From Aphelocoma coerulescens (taxonomy: Eukaryota > Chordata > Aves > Passeriformes > Corvidae): a stretch of DNA of 64,000 nucleotides. Positions 11,801 through 25,189 of the stretch are shown here, one piece after another. Location of the stretch: contig NC_091019.1 in NCBI RefSeq assembly GCF_041296385.1, positions 14,090,531 through 14,154,530 on the forward strand, in the 5' to 3' direction. How positions within the stretch are numbered: position 1 is the stretch's first letter; every line of letters begins with the position of its first letter. Below the pieces are notes generated by a model. It worked only from the letters and a program-made list of their open reading frames with translations. It did no database searches and was not told where the DNA came from. Position numbers and translations under genes: made by a program.

Positions 11801-13564
11801 GGTGTTTCTGTGCCAATCCTTGCAGCGGCAGCAATTTGGAAGGCTTTCCTTTTCCTTTTTCTCCTTTATCATCCCTGGTTTTATTATGCCAGCTCCCTCT
11901 TCCCAGCCTGGGAAAGAGCTGCTTAGCTGCTGGCAATGAGAACCTCCCTGAAAGGGCACTGATTGTTAAACAGAAATAGCATGGAGCAGGGAAAAGGGAG
12001 GGAATGAAGCCTGTCTCCCACAAAATCTTATTCCCAAGTGCTGCTGCCTGTGTAGGAGGCAGAGAGGGAGCTGGAAGGGGGGGGGGGGAATGGGTAGACA
12101 GGCAGAGACAGCAACTGACAAGAGAGAAGGGAGGAATAAAAAGATGTGAGGAGCTATAAAGAAGAAAGCAAAGGTAGGAAAATTAGAGAAAAACTTGGTG
12201 TGATGGAATGAGGGAAGAGGAGACAAAGGAATGGGGGGGAACCCTCGTATGCAGGCTTAGTTTTTGGAAATGAGGAAAGCACCTCTCTCTTCAGTCTGGG
12301 GGAGACAGAGGTGCTTAAAGGTGAGCCCACTGTCATGCCTATGGAAGTACAGGATGGAGAGGAGAGATGATTCCCAAGGTAGGGAGCTAAGAGCACACAG
12401 AAGATGGTTAAGTACTGGGATGGAAGAAGATGTGCTGTTAAGGGTACCCAGGACCCAGAGGAGGAGGAGGAGTCAGGCCAGAGGGTCTGGAGAGGTGCTG
12501 GGTGATCCTGTGGCTACTTGCAGTGATGGAAAACCACAGACAAAAATAACAGACAAAAGCCCTGTTATGCAGGCACTTAAGAACTGCCAATATTGATTTT
12601 TGGCTTAGTTTGGTTTCTACATCTTTTAAAACCTTTTCTAAGCTGCATGAGGGGTTTGTGTTGCTTTTAGTGGACATTCACTTAGAATCAGGAAATTCTG
12701 TTTGTGGCAGTGCAGGGCATGGTGGCAGGACAAAGTTCTCAGCCCAGCATGGGCTCCAAGTGAAATCAGCTTTCCTGCCCCCAGGAATCTGGATCAGTGA
12801 AGGGAATGGATAAACCAGGATAAGGTGCCTGGGCTGTGCAGGGTCCCCCTTTCTCAGCAAAAAGGTGAGTTTTCCCTCTCTGTGATTTACCTCACCATTT
12901 CCATAGGCTGCATATGGTTTTCCTAGGGAAAGAGCAGAAGTTTAATGCTTGGTTCATGTGCTGTAACCACATGGATATCAGTGTGTGAGTGGCCCATTTA
13001 ACTGATATCAAACCAACAAAAAAGGTAATTTAATATTTGTGCTATGATTAATCTGACTCTTCCTGCTTTAACCTCTGAGCCCACTTCAGTTGTGGGCTCC
13101 TCTTACTATTTCTTTGTGTTTCATTATACCAGATTGAAAAAAAGGATAAATTGATCCCAAACCAGAGGAGCAGAGTCCTGGGAGTGACTGTGTGCAGCCT
13201 CAGCCCTGGATTTATGTAGGACTTGTGCTGACAGAGCAGTATGGATGCTCTCTGGAAGCACAGGAAAAGGTGAGGCAGGTGATATCTGCAGAAATATTAC
13301 AGAATGAGCACCAAGAGGAAAATATTCTTGCACTTGGCCAGGCCTGCATTTCCTTCCCAAGTTGCAAGCCACAGTGATGTCTGAAGCTGGGTGAACATCT
13401 GGGGTGGGGTCTGTGTGCTACAGGATGCCCAAGTGTCTGATACACACTCAGCAAACTCTGGGATTGCCACAGTTTGGGCTTTCCAAAAGGGTTTAGTATC
13501 CCAAACTAGGGAATGCAAGCATTGTCCAGCTGCAGTCAATGAGAAATACAGTTTTATGGTCAGC

Positions 13565-13632
13565 GGGCTTGGTGCAGTGTGAGGAGCTGGACTGGAAGAT
13601 CCTTGTGGGTCCCTTCCAACTAAGGATATTCT
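13565..13632 (+). repeat. CR1 LINE 3' tail fragment
   Basis: The motif order GGAGCTGGACTGGAAGATCC, then GGTCCCTTCCAACTAAGGATATTCTGTGAG in diverged form, matches the CR1 3' end. Confidence 0.65.
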
Positions 13633-14999
13633 GTGAGAGCTATGGAATCCAGGATTTTGGTGCTGCAGTTCCCCCAGTCTGTTCCAGCTGCCTGGCACTG
13701 GAGCAGCTGGTGGCTACCAAGCAATGGCAAGGGAAAGCAGGAGAGGGAGGTGTTTCCATCTTATATTTAGGAGCCATAAGGTGTTGCCCAGCTTCGCTCG
13801 AGACCCAAACCTGGCATTTCTGTGAGATTTCCTCCATTCCTGCCTAAATGGAGATGAAAGCCCCACGTTTGTCAGCCTTTTTTCCAGAAGAGTCAGCAGC
13901 ACAGATCATTGCTGCAGCCCTGGGACTTTGTTCCTGTCATTAGAGGAGTGATCTGCCCTTTGAGCTGCTGTGGAAGGAACCTCTGCTTGCTGAGGTTTTT
14001 GAGGAGCCTCTTCAGCTCTCGATCCAGACAATGAGCTCTGATTTCACTTAGCAGGCAGAAAGCTCCTGGCAGGCTCCTGGCAGCCCTGAAGGTCAGCGGG
14101 GAGCCAGCAAAGCTGGCGGCTCAGATCCGACGCTGCCTCCTGGTTACTCTTTATTTCCCCATCTCGGAGCTGATGTGGTGCTGAACTGCCAGAGCCTGGT
14201 GGCAAAATGCCCAGTGCGTTGTCCTCTCCTCCCATCACATGGAAGTGCAGCCACAGGAGCTCCATCCTCAGCTCACCCTGCCCTGCCAGGTTTGTGGGGT
14301 AAGGTTGATGTGGTGGTTTTACATCTCCTCAAAGCCCACTTTGTCCCTTTGCTGAATTCCTGTGGTGCAGCCATGCTGTTCACCTCTTCCATCACTGGGG
14401 AAGAGAGCCCCAGCTGATCACCAGCATCCTGTTTGGCTCCGTGGGCAAGTCCAGTAAACCCTGTAAGAAGAAGACAGGAGTGAGATGTCTCTATCACCAA
14501 GAGATCCAGCTCTGCAGTAAATCCATGCAGTCAATTCTCTGTTTTGCACCAGCTGAGGATCTGGCACTTGCTTTGTTTTGCTGTTGCTCCATCAAAATGC
14601 TGGCAGGAATAATCCTTTTATCCCTGATACCTGTGAATACTGAGGAACTAATCCTGGTTTTCCTGCAGTACACATCTGAAGGGAGAGTATCACACAAGAT
14701 CACTTATTAACCACTTCCTAAATGAACCTTGGATTAGTGCTGCAAAAGGAAGGGTGGAGGGTGAGACAAGCAGGGAGGATCTATCCATCTGCTTTCCCAA
14801 GGAACAAAGTGTTCTCTCCTTACCCAGAAGGAATGGAAAGGGTGAGCAAAGGCAAAGTAAGGTTTATTTGGTTGGATGTGAGTTTGTCATCGCTGACAAA
14901 TGGCCTCACACACACAGAGCCCGGATGGACTTGGACTATGGATGCCCAGATGTGGCAGCCATAGATGACAGTCAGTCCAACTTGTTTGATGTTCCTGTT

Positions 15000-15214
15000 T
15001 GATATTAGGAAAAAGTCCTTCCCTGTGAGGGTGCTGAGGCCCTGGCACTCATTGACCAGAGAAGCTGTGGCTACCCCGTCCCTGGAAGTGTCCAAAGCCA
15101 GGCTGTACAGGGCTTGGAGCCCTCTGATCCAGTGGAAGGTGTCCCTGCCCGTGGCTTGAATGAGGTGAGCTTTAAGGTCCCTTCCAAGCCAGGCCACTCT
15201 CTGGTTCTGTGATT
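15000..15214 (+). repeat. CR1 LINE 3' fragment just upstream of CEND1
   Basis: It begins TTTGATATTAGGAAAAAGTC and carries the CR1 blocks ccctgtgagggtgctgaggc, gtccaaagccaggctg, and aaggtcccttccaagccagg, ending near GGTTCTGTGATT. It lies about 350 bp before the CEND1 coding exon. Confidence 0.85.
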
Positions 15215-15560
15215 GTTGCAGGCACAGAGCCTGTAGTAAATGCTATGAATGGAGTTCACAGTTCTGAAAGAAGGAGCCAACAGTTTTTCAGTTTTCCTTT
15301 ATTTCCTCCTCCGTCACCTCCAGGCAGAGCAACACTGGTTCGCTCTGCCCTGTCACTCACCTCTCCTTGCTCTGCTTCCTCCTCCAGGTGCTGCTGTATC
15401 ATGTCCAGGTAGGACACTGCCAGTGTGACAAGCATCCCAAAACATCTGCTCCCAGGCTTCTTTGAGCTCGGGTGGCTCCTCTGCTTCCTGCAGCAGCCAG
15501 GCAAGGGAGAAGAGCTGGGATAGCTCCGCACATCCACTTGCTGCCCACAGCACCCCTAGG

Positions 15561-15953
15561 ATGGATTCCAAAGGCAACGTCCGAAGTGGAAACAAACCCG
15601 ACGCCAAGGCCGCCAGCTCCGGGAAGCCAGAAAAGCCCAACCCTGGGCCTGCTACGAATGCAGACAAGAAGGAGGCCCCCAAAGAGCAGCCTGCTCCTGC
15701 CACAGCCACCAAGAAGGCAGGCAGTGACGCCGCCGTCGCCAACAACCACAGCAACCTGAAACCCAGCCCCGCCGCCACGGAGACGCAGGAGGCCAGCGGC
15801 CAGTCCCCTGACTCTGACCACAAGGGAAACAGCTCCGAGGAGTCACCGGGCAGCTTCTTCGACAACATGAAGCCCTTGATCATCGTCGGAGGAGTGGCGG
15901 TGGCTGCGCTGGCTGTGATTGTGGGAGTGGCATTCCTAGCCCGGAAAAAATGA
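15561..15953 (+). CDS. CEND1: Cell cycle exit and neuronal differentiation protein 1 (BM88)
   Basis: CEND1/BM88 promotes cell-cycle exit and differentiation of neuronal precursors. In mammals it is a tail-anchored protein of the outer mitochondrial membrane and other intracellular membranes. Here a single exon encodes 130 residues (human about 149). The N-terminal two thirds are rich in Lys, Pro, Ala and Ser and keep the family signature NNHSNLKP (about residues 61-68). A C-terminal membrane anchor, about residues 105-127 (LIIVGGVAVAALAVIVGVAF), is followed by the basic end ARKK, as in mammals. ATG 15561 is the first in-frame start after the acceptor CTGCCCACAG (15550); a second acceptor (CTTCCTGCAG, 15493) would only lengthen the 5' UTR. 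Neighbours fit: GATD1 lies next on the same strand, as in human 11p15.5. The acidic stretch of the mammalian protein is shorter here. Confidence 0.95.
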   Translation: MDSKGNVRSGNKPDAKAASSGKPEKPNPGPATNADKKEAPKEQPAPATATKKAGSDAAVANNHSNLKPSPAATETQEASGQSPDSDHKGNSSEESPGSFFDNMKPLIIVGGVAVAALAVIVGVAFLARKK

Positions 15954-18900
15954 AGACCAAGACAGGGTGGGGATGAGAAACCCAGCCCAGCTGTACAGCT
16001 CCTTTTGAGACAAATGCATGCAGAGAAATTCTATACATAGCTATATATATAGAGAGTGAGCTACATAGGTCAACAACAAACACCAACTGCAACTCCAGGG
16101 TCTTGTTCAAGACAACTGTGCCAGTCTGACCCGCTGTGGGTAACTCCATGCACTCAGTGTGTTCTTTCATGTAATATATCTTGGCTTATACCACCGTGTA
16201 TAGATTACAGCTTCTCCTGATCGGTGTAAATGACGGTGTCCCCTCCCCTCCCCTGCTGTCCTTCCTGGGAGACACCCCCCCTTCCCCCTTGCAGTCCCGT
16301 TTTCAAGTCCAAAGTGTTCTACGTCCCATCTGGAGTCCCCACTTTGTGTTTTGGTTTCTGTTTGGTTCTGTTTTAACTTGGGCTGTGGTAAAGAAGATGG
16401 AAGGGAAGTGCTAAGGCTCAGCTCGTGTGTTGTGCTGGGCTGGGGGTATTTGTCCTGTCACCCTGGGACAAGGGAAGTGCAGGGGAGGTGGCAGGGAAGA
16501 GGCAACTCCCTGACCCAACAGCCACGGGCGATCCCTATTCAGTGTCTGTGTACCTGCTGCTCACCATCCCACCTTGGAACATCCGCCTGGGAAGTGCCCT
16601 GGGGGAACCAGGGCGGCTGCAGGCAGAGACTGCAGCGTGGCAGAGCCGAGTGTGAGCCTGGGATGTCACATCAGGTCACTCCTCTGGCTGAGCTGCCAGC
16701 GGAACAGTGACCAGAGGGGCTGTGCTGTGGCCCGGAGAAGTCCCATTGCAGTCTACAGGATCCCAGGGCTCGCCAGGGTCACGTGGGCAGTGTTTGGGAT
16801 AGAGAGACTTTGTTTTGGATCTAGTATTTCCTAAAGCTAGGCTGGGCTTTGCAGGGTGCTGTGGCCTCAGTCCAAGCTCCCTCGAGGTTGGCTGGAGTAT
16901 TTGTCTTCATTCTTTTGGGCTTTGGATAAGGACTTTCACTGAATTTTTTTCCCCAACTAAAGGCTGTGGTCTCTCAGCACATGGGAAGACAGGAAAAGGG
17001 GAGACAGGAGCTGGTCTTAGGGGCAGAGAGGACCTGGGACTCCATGACAGTAACACTGTCCTACCTGCTTTATACCAGGGAAACCCATTTCAAGGGCACT
17101 GGAGTCTGTCCTGGGTGGATTTCTTACCTCCCTCTTGTGACAGTAGTAGCAGGGATTTGTAACTCGTCCATGCTTTGGAAATGGAAACAAATTCCCAGCC
17201 CTCAGGAGCAGCCTGATTTCATGGGTGAGTACCTTGGCTCTAAAGCCAGACCTTGTGAGGGGGAGGAGAGAGGGTGTTTAGTGCCTTTGTTCAATGCTCA
17301 GCACTAAACAGCAAGAGGTGAGGAGATCTGGCTCTGAAAGCTTCCATTAGGCTTCTCTTGGCTGCTGCAAAGAATGTTATAAAAACCCCTTACATTTTGG
17401 GTTTAAGTTGGATCAGAGATTAGACGAGGTCCAACAGGAGCTCGGCAGTGGCCGCACCCCACGGGCAGGGGCAGGAGTGATGATTAGAGAGAGGCTGTGA
17501 CAAAGGGGTGAGTTCTGTTACAGAGCCTGTTGTGCACCTTTGGCTGAGATGGATGGGTGAACTCGGGGGCTGCAGGGATAGAAGGAGGTGTGCATTCCTC
17601 AGGTGCTGCTTCTGGCACAGTCCCTGGACAGGATGGTGGGGGGGGTATAACCTGACCTGGCAATTCTCTTGGGTCATATCTGTCTTACTTACCTCCAAAT
17701 CTGACCTGCTGAATGCACATGGTCTTGGAATGCATGACTATTCCTATGGTGGGCTCAGAAAATATTCCCGAAGGTGCATGGCCTCTGGGAATATCAGATG
17801 CCATGTCCTGGTGCAGCAGGAGGTTGATACCTCCACCTTTGCCAGCACAGAGACAGGGGTGGGTGTGTCGGGCTCACAGGAGTTTTGGGAAGCAGGGCTA
17901 CAGCTCCAGGTGAGATCCTGGTAGCCTAAAGCACTCTTGGCATGAACTGTGGATGTGTCTACCAGCAGCAGTGTGTCACAGCCTGGGGAAGGGTTAGAAG
18001 CAGAAGGGTCCTCTTCTCCCCTCAGATCTCTGAAGCACAACTTTGCAGGGAAATTTTCACAGGAAGTTTTGCTTACATTGCTCAGAAGGAAAGGAAATCA
18101 CCCCCTCCTGCTCCAGTTCACGTTGTGCCAAGTAGGGTGGTGATTTCAGACAGTGACGTCTGTTTTCAAGAGATATTTCTACCTTTCCTGTCCCCTCCCT
18201 CCCTCTCAGCTCTGGCCTAGGATTGTTTTTAACAGTGTGTGACATTAGGCACAGCATCTATCTATTCTGCCCTGACCAGCATAGATAGATCGAGGGAGGA
18301 AAATGAAGCACTTGCTTTACTCGAGTCTCCAGTTTTACTTTCTAAAATGTTTTTATTTCCTTGTCTTCACCTTTGGCAACAGAAGAGGGGAAAAACAGTT
18401 CTCAGCCAATGGCCTTAACCTTTTCTCCATCTCCAAACCCTGCCTGCCCTTAGAGCACTCGGATGCAAGGCCACCAGTTTCTTCCAGAAACACCACAGAG
18501 GTGGTGATGGGGCTGCAGCTCCTCATCTGGGCACGTCGCTCATTCGAGCCCTCCCTGCACAGCAAACCTGGTATGTCGTGTTTGAAAGGGATTTTTGAAT
18601 GTAGTGTGTCCAGTTCCCAAGGGATTTTCCACTTCCTGTGATCACTTAGCAGTCTGCTGTCCAGGTTCAGCACCTGGAACCCACCTCTTTGGCAGTTTGG
18701 TTTGGAAAACACCTGTCTCTGTGTGTGTGTGTGTGTGTGTGTGTGCACCGCCCTGCCTTGAAGCACATCCTGTGTGTGTGTGTGTACAAACCTTTGTGTC
18801 GTATATTGCAGTCTGACACGGGGAGAGAATCCAAGCTGGAGATGCCCCTTCCTTTGTTCCCTGCATTCACACCAAGTGTCTGTGATGTCTTCTCTGTGCC

Positions 18901-19365
18901 ATTCCCACCATGCCATGCAGCTCCTGAATTCCTTTCCGCTCCTGGTTTCTCCTCAGTGCAAGGAATGTCTGGCTGGTGAAGTTCTGAGTGTGTGGTGTGC
19001 CCGTCGTGCTCAGAGCCCTGAGCCCCTGCTCCCCTCCCTGGATAGTCATGTGGGCTCTTTGCTTTAAAATGAGGCACTTCTAGACTATCCTGGACTGTGC
19101 TGTAGTGCTTTTCCAAGTGTGAGTCTAGTGTTGAGCCGGGCAGATCCAGTGTAGATGCCACAGCACGCCGCAGCCCTGACTTGCAAACACCTCCTGTCCT
19201 GCCTTACTGTGCCAGGCTGTGCAGTGCTTTCGTTCTGAGCCAAAAATGTCCAGCGAGCACCAGGTCGAGGGAGCAAATCCCCCTCTCTCAGGCCCAAATC
19301 TGTCAAAGCAGAAGGCTTAAATGACTGAACTCGCTGTGCTAAATAAATAGTTGTCTTTTCTCATA
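15954..19365 (+). other. CEND1: Probable long 3' UTR of CEND1 with poly(A) signal at 19342-19347
   Basis: After the CEND1 stop no coding exon is seen for 3.4 kb. The first clear AATAAA on the plus strand (19342-19347, CTAAATAAATAG) is followed by a T/GT-rich stretch, as expected for cleavage. The UTR would contain an AT repeat near 16040 and GT microsatellites near 18720-18785. Earlier non-canonical signals could produce shorter transcripts. Confidence 0.45.
18717..18785. repeat. GT/TG dinucleotide microsatellite (two blocks)
   Basis: A run of about 13 GT units (18719-18745) and a second run of about 8 units (18770-18785) are separated by 25 bp of unique sequence. Confidence 0.92.
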
Positions 19366-22300
19366 CTGAGCACACGCCGTTATTTGCTTGATGTCCTTCT
19401 TTGTGTGGTTTTTGTGGTATGAAGTCCTTCCAGTGACATCTCTGTGGGGAGAGTGAATTAATGCTTAAAACTAATCAGAGTCTGTGCTTGGGGTTTGAAG
19501 AGATCTAGATTGCTAGTTTACTCTTTTGATCAAGTCGATAAATTATAAATTGGCAAAACTGGTTTCAGACCTTTCAGCCTATCACCAAAACTCTCGATTC
19601 AATCACTGCACCCAATCTCAATCTCTTTTTAGGGAAGCATAAATTTTAGTTGAATATAAAGATGTCATTATGCTGTCTTGGACAACTCAGTAGAAGGTTT
19701 TTTGCTGCTTCTATTTTAAGAGAGATGAAATGGATTATGCTTCTGCTTCCTCTTCCTATTTATTTAATACCCTGTGGATAAGTCCTGTTATTCCTCACAG
19801 TGCTGCAGCAGGATGCAAACAAATCTGGCAGCCAGGGGATAATGCAGCAGCATTTTTGAGAGGGTAAGAACGCATTCCTGCAGGTGCTGTTCGCCTGGGG
19901 CTCACTTAAAGCACTCAGCAGTCACTTGCCCTGAAGCATTTCTTAGATCCCTTGGGCTGGGTGATAAATTAAACATCCATTTGAGTCTCTGAAAGATTAA
20001 AGTTTAAGGGTTGATCCACAGAACACTGAAAACAAGGGGAATTTTTCCATTGGCTTCACCATGCTCTGGCCTTTGAGTTCTTGTTGGCACCAGGGATATG
20101 AGCACAGGTCATCATAAAATCATCTCAATTACACTTTATTTCTAAATTGACACAAACGTTCCTTAGGCTGAGTGCAAAGAAAGTCTCTTCTCAGAGGCAG
20201 CCCTGCTTATACTGGCATCAGGATTTGTGTATGAACAACAGCAGTGCAACCAAAAACCCCTGGAGCTGGTGAGAGATGATTTATGCCTTAAAATATTCCC
20301 TGCTTTTCCTGGAAATGCTACTGGGGTTTAGAATTCAGCAGCCTTCTAACTATTCTTAGAATTGGTTGAAAATAACAGTGCTGAAGATTGAAGAGGAAAA
20401 TGATTTTTCGAGAAACAAGCCAAAAAAGGAAGGCAATGAAAAAATGTGTTTGAAAGGTGAAATTCTCGGAATCGCAATCAGCTTCATAGAAAGCTTCAAG
20501 TCAGTGAAGATTCTGAGAGGGTGCAAGGAACGGAGCAGAGAAGTGCAGAGAAAAAGCACTATTTATTTATCTTAATAGCTTTGGTAAGGATGCTAACTTT
20601 TATATCCTCTCCCCCTCACTATTTTTCTCAGAAAAAGGCAAAAATGACCAGCTCTGATGCCGTGCAAATTAACCTCTGCTAATTGCCTTTTCCAGATGAA
20701 TTCCTGCTGGCTCTGTGCAATGTTAAAAGGTTAGAAAAATACCTGAAGTTTTCTACCACCAACTCTGCATGATTAAGGGGAATTGCCAGGACATTAAGAG
20801 GGGCTGTGTTCTCTTTTCCCGTGCTTTGCCATGACAAGGACTGAAAATGCAGCCTGCTCACACTTCCATCCTCCTGGGCCATGCCTTCATGCTGGAGCAG
20901 GAATGCCGATTCCCTTCCAACACCGTAGCACCTTGCTGTGGTGTCATTCCCTTCACCGCAAAGCTGGGAGAGGTCCATAGGGGCAGGCAGCAGCATCACA
21001 TCATGTTCATGAGCTGGCTGCAGTTCTGCTGCACAGGTTGGGCACTTCCCGCCGTGAAGAGGAATTGGCTTTGATCTGGAGCATAACAGTTCTGAACTCC
21101 AGTAAATTCTCACTGCGGGATGTTGGAATCGGAAATATTTCGTGCTATTTTGCACTGGAGGTATTTGGTCTTTTACTCTTTTGGGGAGAAATCTGCTGGT
21201 GCTGAGGATCTGCTGGCACATTTTGGGTCTTATGAATGACACTTGCCCAACAGCCCCAAAAAGCCACGGAGCTTGTGCCCCCATCCGGCAACCCTTGGGG
21301 GGTTTAATCCACTGAATAAAGTGGGTTTATGATGGCTTTTTCCTCTTCTTTTTGAGACTTCATTTCAGCCCTGTGACCTGCTTTCCTTTTAAATTCCCTG
21401 ATTCCTGGGATGTCTGTTCACACGACATCTTCAGCTGTACAAACGATGGGGCTCCATTGGTTTCTGATCTGATTCATTGCTTGTTCTTTCCTCCTTCTTT
21501 GGCCACTGCACTGTACTCCCTTTCCTGTCCCTTCCCTACTTTCTTCCTGGGCAACTCTGCAGATGTGGCCTCTCCATAGCCCAAGGCTGGAGCAGATTTT
21601 GGGTTGGCTAAGGCAGGTTTTGGGTGGTCCCCCAAAAATACTGGCAGTGCTGGGCCTGTATGTGTCACAGCAGGGAATGTGTGAAGCTTTGATCTGCCCT
21701 TACCTTAGACCTGAGGGTCTAAGACTGCAAGAGGCCTAGTGCTCATCTGCCACAGGATTTGTAATGGATGACAAACTCCCAGGAAGGTCCCGTTCTTGTC
21801 CTTCCCTGTCTTTCAGGCGTGAGGTGTTCTGGCTGCTCGAGAGGGGCTGACATGGTGTGAGCACACACCGCACTTGGCTGCAGCCAGAGCTCCTTCAGCC
21901 CTCTGGAGCACCAAAAACAGAGGGAAAGGAGAAGTTCTGAAGCTGAGGACCTGCACTTCTGCTGGCCTGGAAGAAGCAGCTGTTGTGACAGGGGTGAGGG
22001 TGCAGGAAGTGCAAGGATTGTCCATTTTGAATGGGCTGATCAGGTGTCACTGGGTGATAGAGAACTGCGGGACTTCTGGGCCCCTAAAATTCACGTTGCA
22101 TTCAATTGACCATAAAAGGCCTCAAAATCCTGTGAGAGATCAGAGCCTTTGGCTTTCCAAATTCATGAGTTTGGATCTACTTTGTACTACAGCTCTCCTC
22201 CCTCCTCTGGACAGTGTGTGCTTGGATATGCAGTACTCTGGGATTCATGCCCTCTGCTCTTAGATGTTCTTCAAATTAAATAGATTTTCTTCTGCTGAAA

Positions 22301-25180
22301 GCATAACCTGGGTTAAATAGACTTTGGACTGGCTGTTCCCGTGTCTCTTCTGGTTGTTCCCATCTTGCAATTCACAAACAGTTCGGTCACTTTTCCATTT
22401 CTCAGCCCCAGCGTGGCATCCCAAGCATGAACGTACAGGTTCTTTCTGTCTGTGTGATGATGCTGCAGCACCAAAGCTCCCACCAGGACAAGAGGAATCT
22501 TTAATCACCTTTCCAACAGTCAAGTCCTGCATTGTATCCCTGGTTTTGCCATGGCCGCTTCAAGCAGCCAAGCTGCTGGGGCAAGCTGATGAGAACAAGG
22601 GTGCCACACAATTTTGTCTGGTTAAAAAACAACCAACCAACAAGGGAACAATTTGGCTTTACTGAGTTTTGAGCAGCCCTTCATAACCCTGGTGCCTTTT
22701 CCCAGGACTCTTTCAACTGAAGCCTTTAAAAGTTGCCGTTTCACTTCCCCGGGAAACCAACTCTCTTCCAGTGGTAGGTGCAGGTTGGCTATAAGTTTGT
22801 GGAGAAACCAAAATTGTAGGAAGGGAACTCAAAGGTCAGACTACAGGGGATTTTTATTTTGGTTTTGGTTTGTTTGGATTCTGTTACTTCTCCAGGGACT
22901 GATACAAAGCCCTTGGAAATCAGACTGAAATGCCTGCTGTTCCTTTGGAAGCCTCAGGCACCTTTCTGATGATGTTGGCAGGTTTTGAGTCAGCTCCAGA
23001 ATGTGTTTTCCAAATGATAGGAATATTCTAAGTGACACCTTGATTTCTTCCCTGTACAAACAGACCTGCTTGTCACTTACACATCTTTACCTGTGTTCAA
23101 CATACAGGTTTGGGGTTTTTTTTTTTTTTGCTCTCAGAAACAATATGCTGCTAGACACATTTCCTGGAGGGAAATGGACACCTACCTACACACAAAGCTA
23201 TCCAGCTAATTTATACCTTGTTGAATTTATAATCTTGTCTATGCTTCTATGGACACTTTGTATGGGCTGCAGCTCAAATCCTAAAATAGTCAAGAATTTT
23301 TTCCTTTCCCATATAGTATTCTATTTACTTTGACTTTGAAAACAAAAAAAGCGTATAAATGCAATAATGCAGGTAGACTAGAAATACTAGATTGAAAATT
23401 TAAAGTAGTTTAGCTTGTCCCATTGTGACTGACAGTGTTGTACGACACCCAACGCTGTACCCTGACATTTTCCAGGCTTTCTCCGTAGCTGAATCTAGTA
23501 TTAGCTTTGGAAACCCATTGTGTGAGTGGTGGGTGGATGGGTCGGAAACGTGTGCTCTCTACACGCTGTATGTTACTCACATCACAAGCTGTATGGCCAC
23601 TCCATATGCTGTGAAACTGTAAATGATTCCCAAATACACCTGTAACTCTTACCAGGATTGTGAGAAATAAACTATATATAGATATATATACACACACATA
23701 GAGAGATTGTATAATTCCTCCCGTGAGCATCTTCGTGTATGTGGGCGTGCGAGTGGAACTGGCTGTGCTCCCTCTGGAGGTTTTCCGGAGAAAACTGTGG
23801 ATGCCCCATTCCTGCAAGTGTCCAAGGCCAGGTGGGACGGGGCTTGGAGCAACCTGGGACAGTGGAAGATGTCCATTGCAGGGGGTGAAACGAGGTGAGC
23901 TTTAAGGCCCCTTCCAACCCAAACCATTCTATGATTCCAGGATTCTATGTCTGTGTTTCCTGAAGGCTCAATGTTTTCTAGGATTAGTGATCCCACTGAG
24001 AACTGAGAGAAAAGGCAGTTCCTACCCCAAATAAACTCCAGTCTGCCCAGGGAAAGCAGGCAGAGGATGACCATTGTTATTCACAGACAGGAACTAAATA
24101 GAATCATAGATTTACCCCGAGACACAAGGGAAACATTTCCTATCTGAGGGATTCCCCATCCTGCAGGCTGGTCTCCAGACTTCACCCCCAGTTTTTTGCT
24201 GTGACCTTTCTCCTGCCAGATTTCTCCTGCTGATTTTCTGGTTTTGTTTCTAAGATGGCCTGGGAACACCTCCCAGACAAACCATCCCCTGAGGACTGGG
24301 TGATGTCTGTGGGGTCCCTGGACACGGATTCCCTCCGGGCTCAGGGAGGGGAGAAGGGTTTTGGCAGCACATGTCACTGCACAGGGTTGATGTTGAATTA
24401 CACCAGCTCCAATCAGGGTCCCAGCAGAAGCCTGAAGGCTTTTGGAATTAAATTTCTTAAGAACTGGGAAGAAAAATCCTGTAAGTTCCACGGGGTCAGG
24501 AAAAAGGGCATCCTTCAGCTGCAAAAGTGTAATCATCTGAGGGTTTTGCTGCAGAAACACAGCTGGGGACTTGAGTTTTAGCTTGTCTTGACTGGAACAG
24601 AAGATCAAATGCATTCTTATTTTCTGAGTGGGAATGCTGGAGCGGAGAGGCTGGGATGGGTGGGGGCTTGACCCTCCCCGTGGCCCCAGTCAGGGTGTGT
24701 GGAATTGCACAAAAGTGCCAAAGTACCCCACACAACAGCTAAACTGAATAGTGAAAGAGATGCTTTTTTTTCCTTTTAAAAAATAATTTTCTGGCATCTA
24801 AGCTGGAGCAGAGAGGAAAATCAAGATTAACCAGCCTACAGATTCAGAACATGGTTCTGGAAAGAAAAGGAGACATACAGATGATTGAGGAGACAGAAAG
24901 ATGGCATAAGCTACATTTCCTTTAAGAAAGCCAGGCTAGAAATGAAGCCCTTTCAAATAAACAAATAAAACCAATAGCAGAATTGTGCTGTCTTTATCTT
25001 ATATCTACCATTTTATAACAGCATTGTGTCTGTAACACACCAGCAGCCAGCAAGGGATAAACCTATTAAATTCACACTGGGATGAAAGACGCAAATCCAG
25101 AAACCGAACACGGAGGCTTACAGAAGTAGGGAAATAAGGAAACAATGACAATTGCCGCTGGGACGTGGAACAAGATGATT
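19366..25180. other. Intergenic stretch between CEND1 and GATD1
   Basis: No gene recognised. It is AT-richer than its surroundings, with a T run at 23117-23129, an AT/AC simple repeat near 23672-23700, and one CR1 fragment. No conserved open frame stands out. Confidence 0.55.
23775..23950 (+). repeat. CR1 LINE 3' fragment
   Basis: It contains gtgtccaaggccaggtggga, gagcaacctgggacagtgga and the classic end CCTTCCAACCCAAACCATTC plus TATGATTCCAGGATTCTATG. Confidence 0.88.
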
Positions 25181-25189
25181 CTCGGGACA

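Larger units (their letters stand above)
6561..14990. other. Non-coding stretch, probable first intron of CEND1
   Basis: No conserved coding exon was recognised on either strand. SLC25A22, the neighbour of CEND1 in human, was specifically looked for and not seen. Contents are a 26-nt poly-A run (8871-8896), a short G run near 12079, a lone AATAAA (11263-11268), and one CR1 tail near 13.6 kb. If the CpG island at 6 kb is the CEND1 promoter, this is intron of roughly 9.5 kb. Confidence 0.5.

Noticed and set aside
11319..12023. Minus-strand open frame of 234 codons
   Set aside because: The composition is Ser/Pro/His-rich and looks random, no family is recognised, and it lies in the probable CEND1 intron.
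15353..15883. Minus-strand open frame of 176 codons opposite CEND1
   Set aside because: It is the antisense shadow of the CEND1 coding exon.
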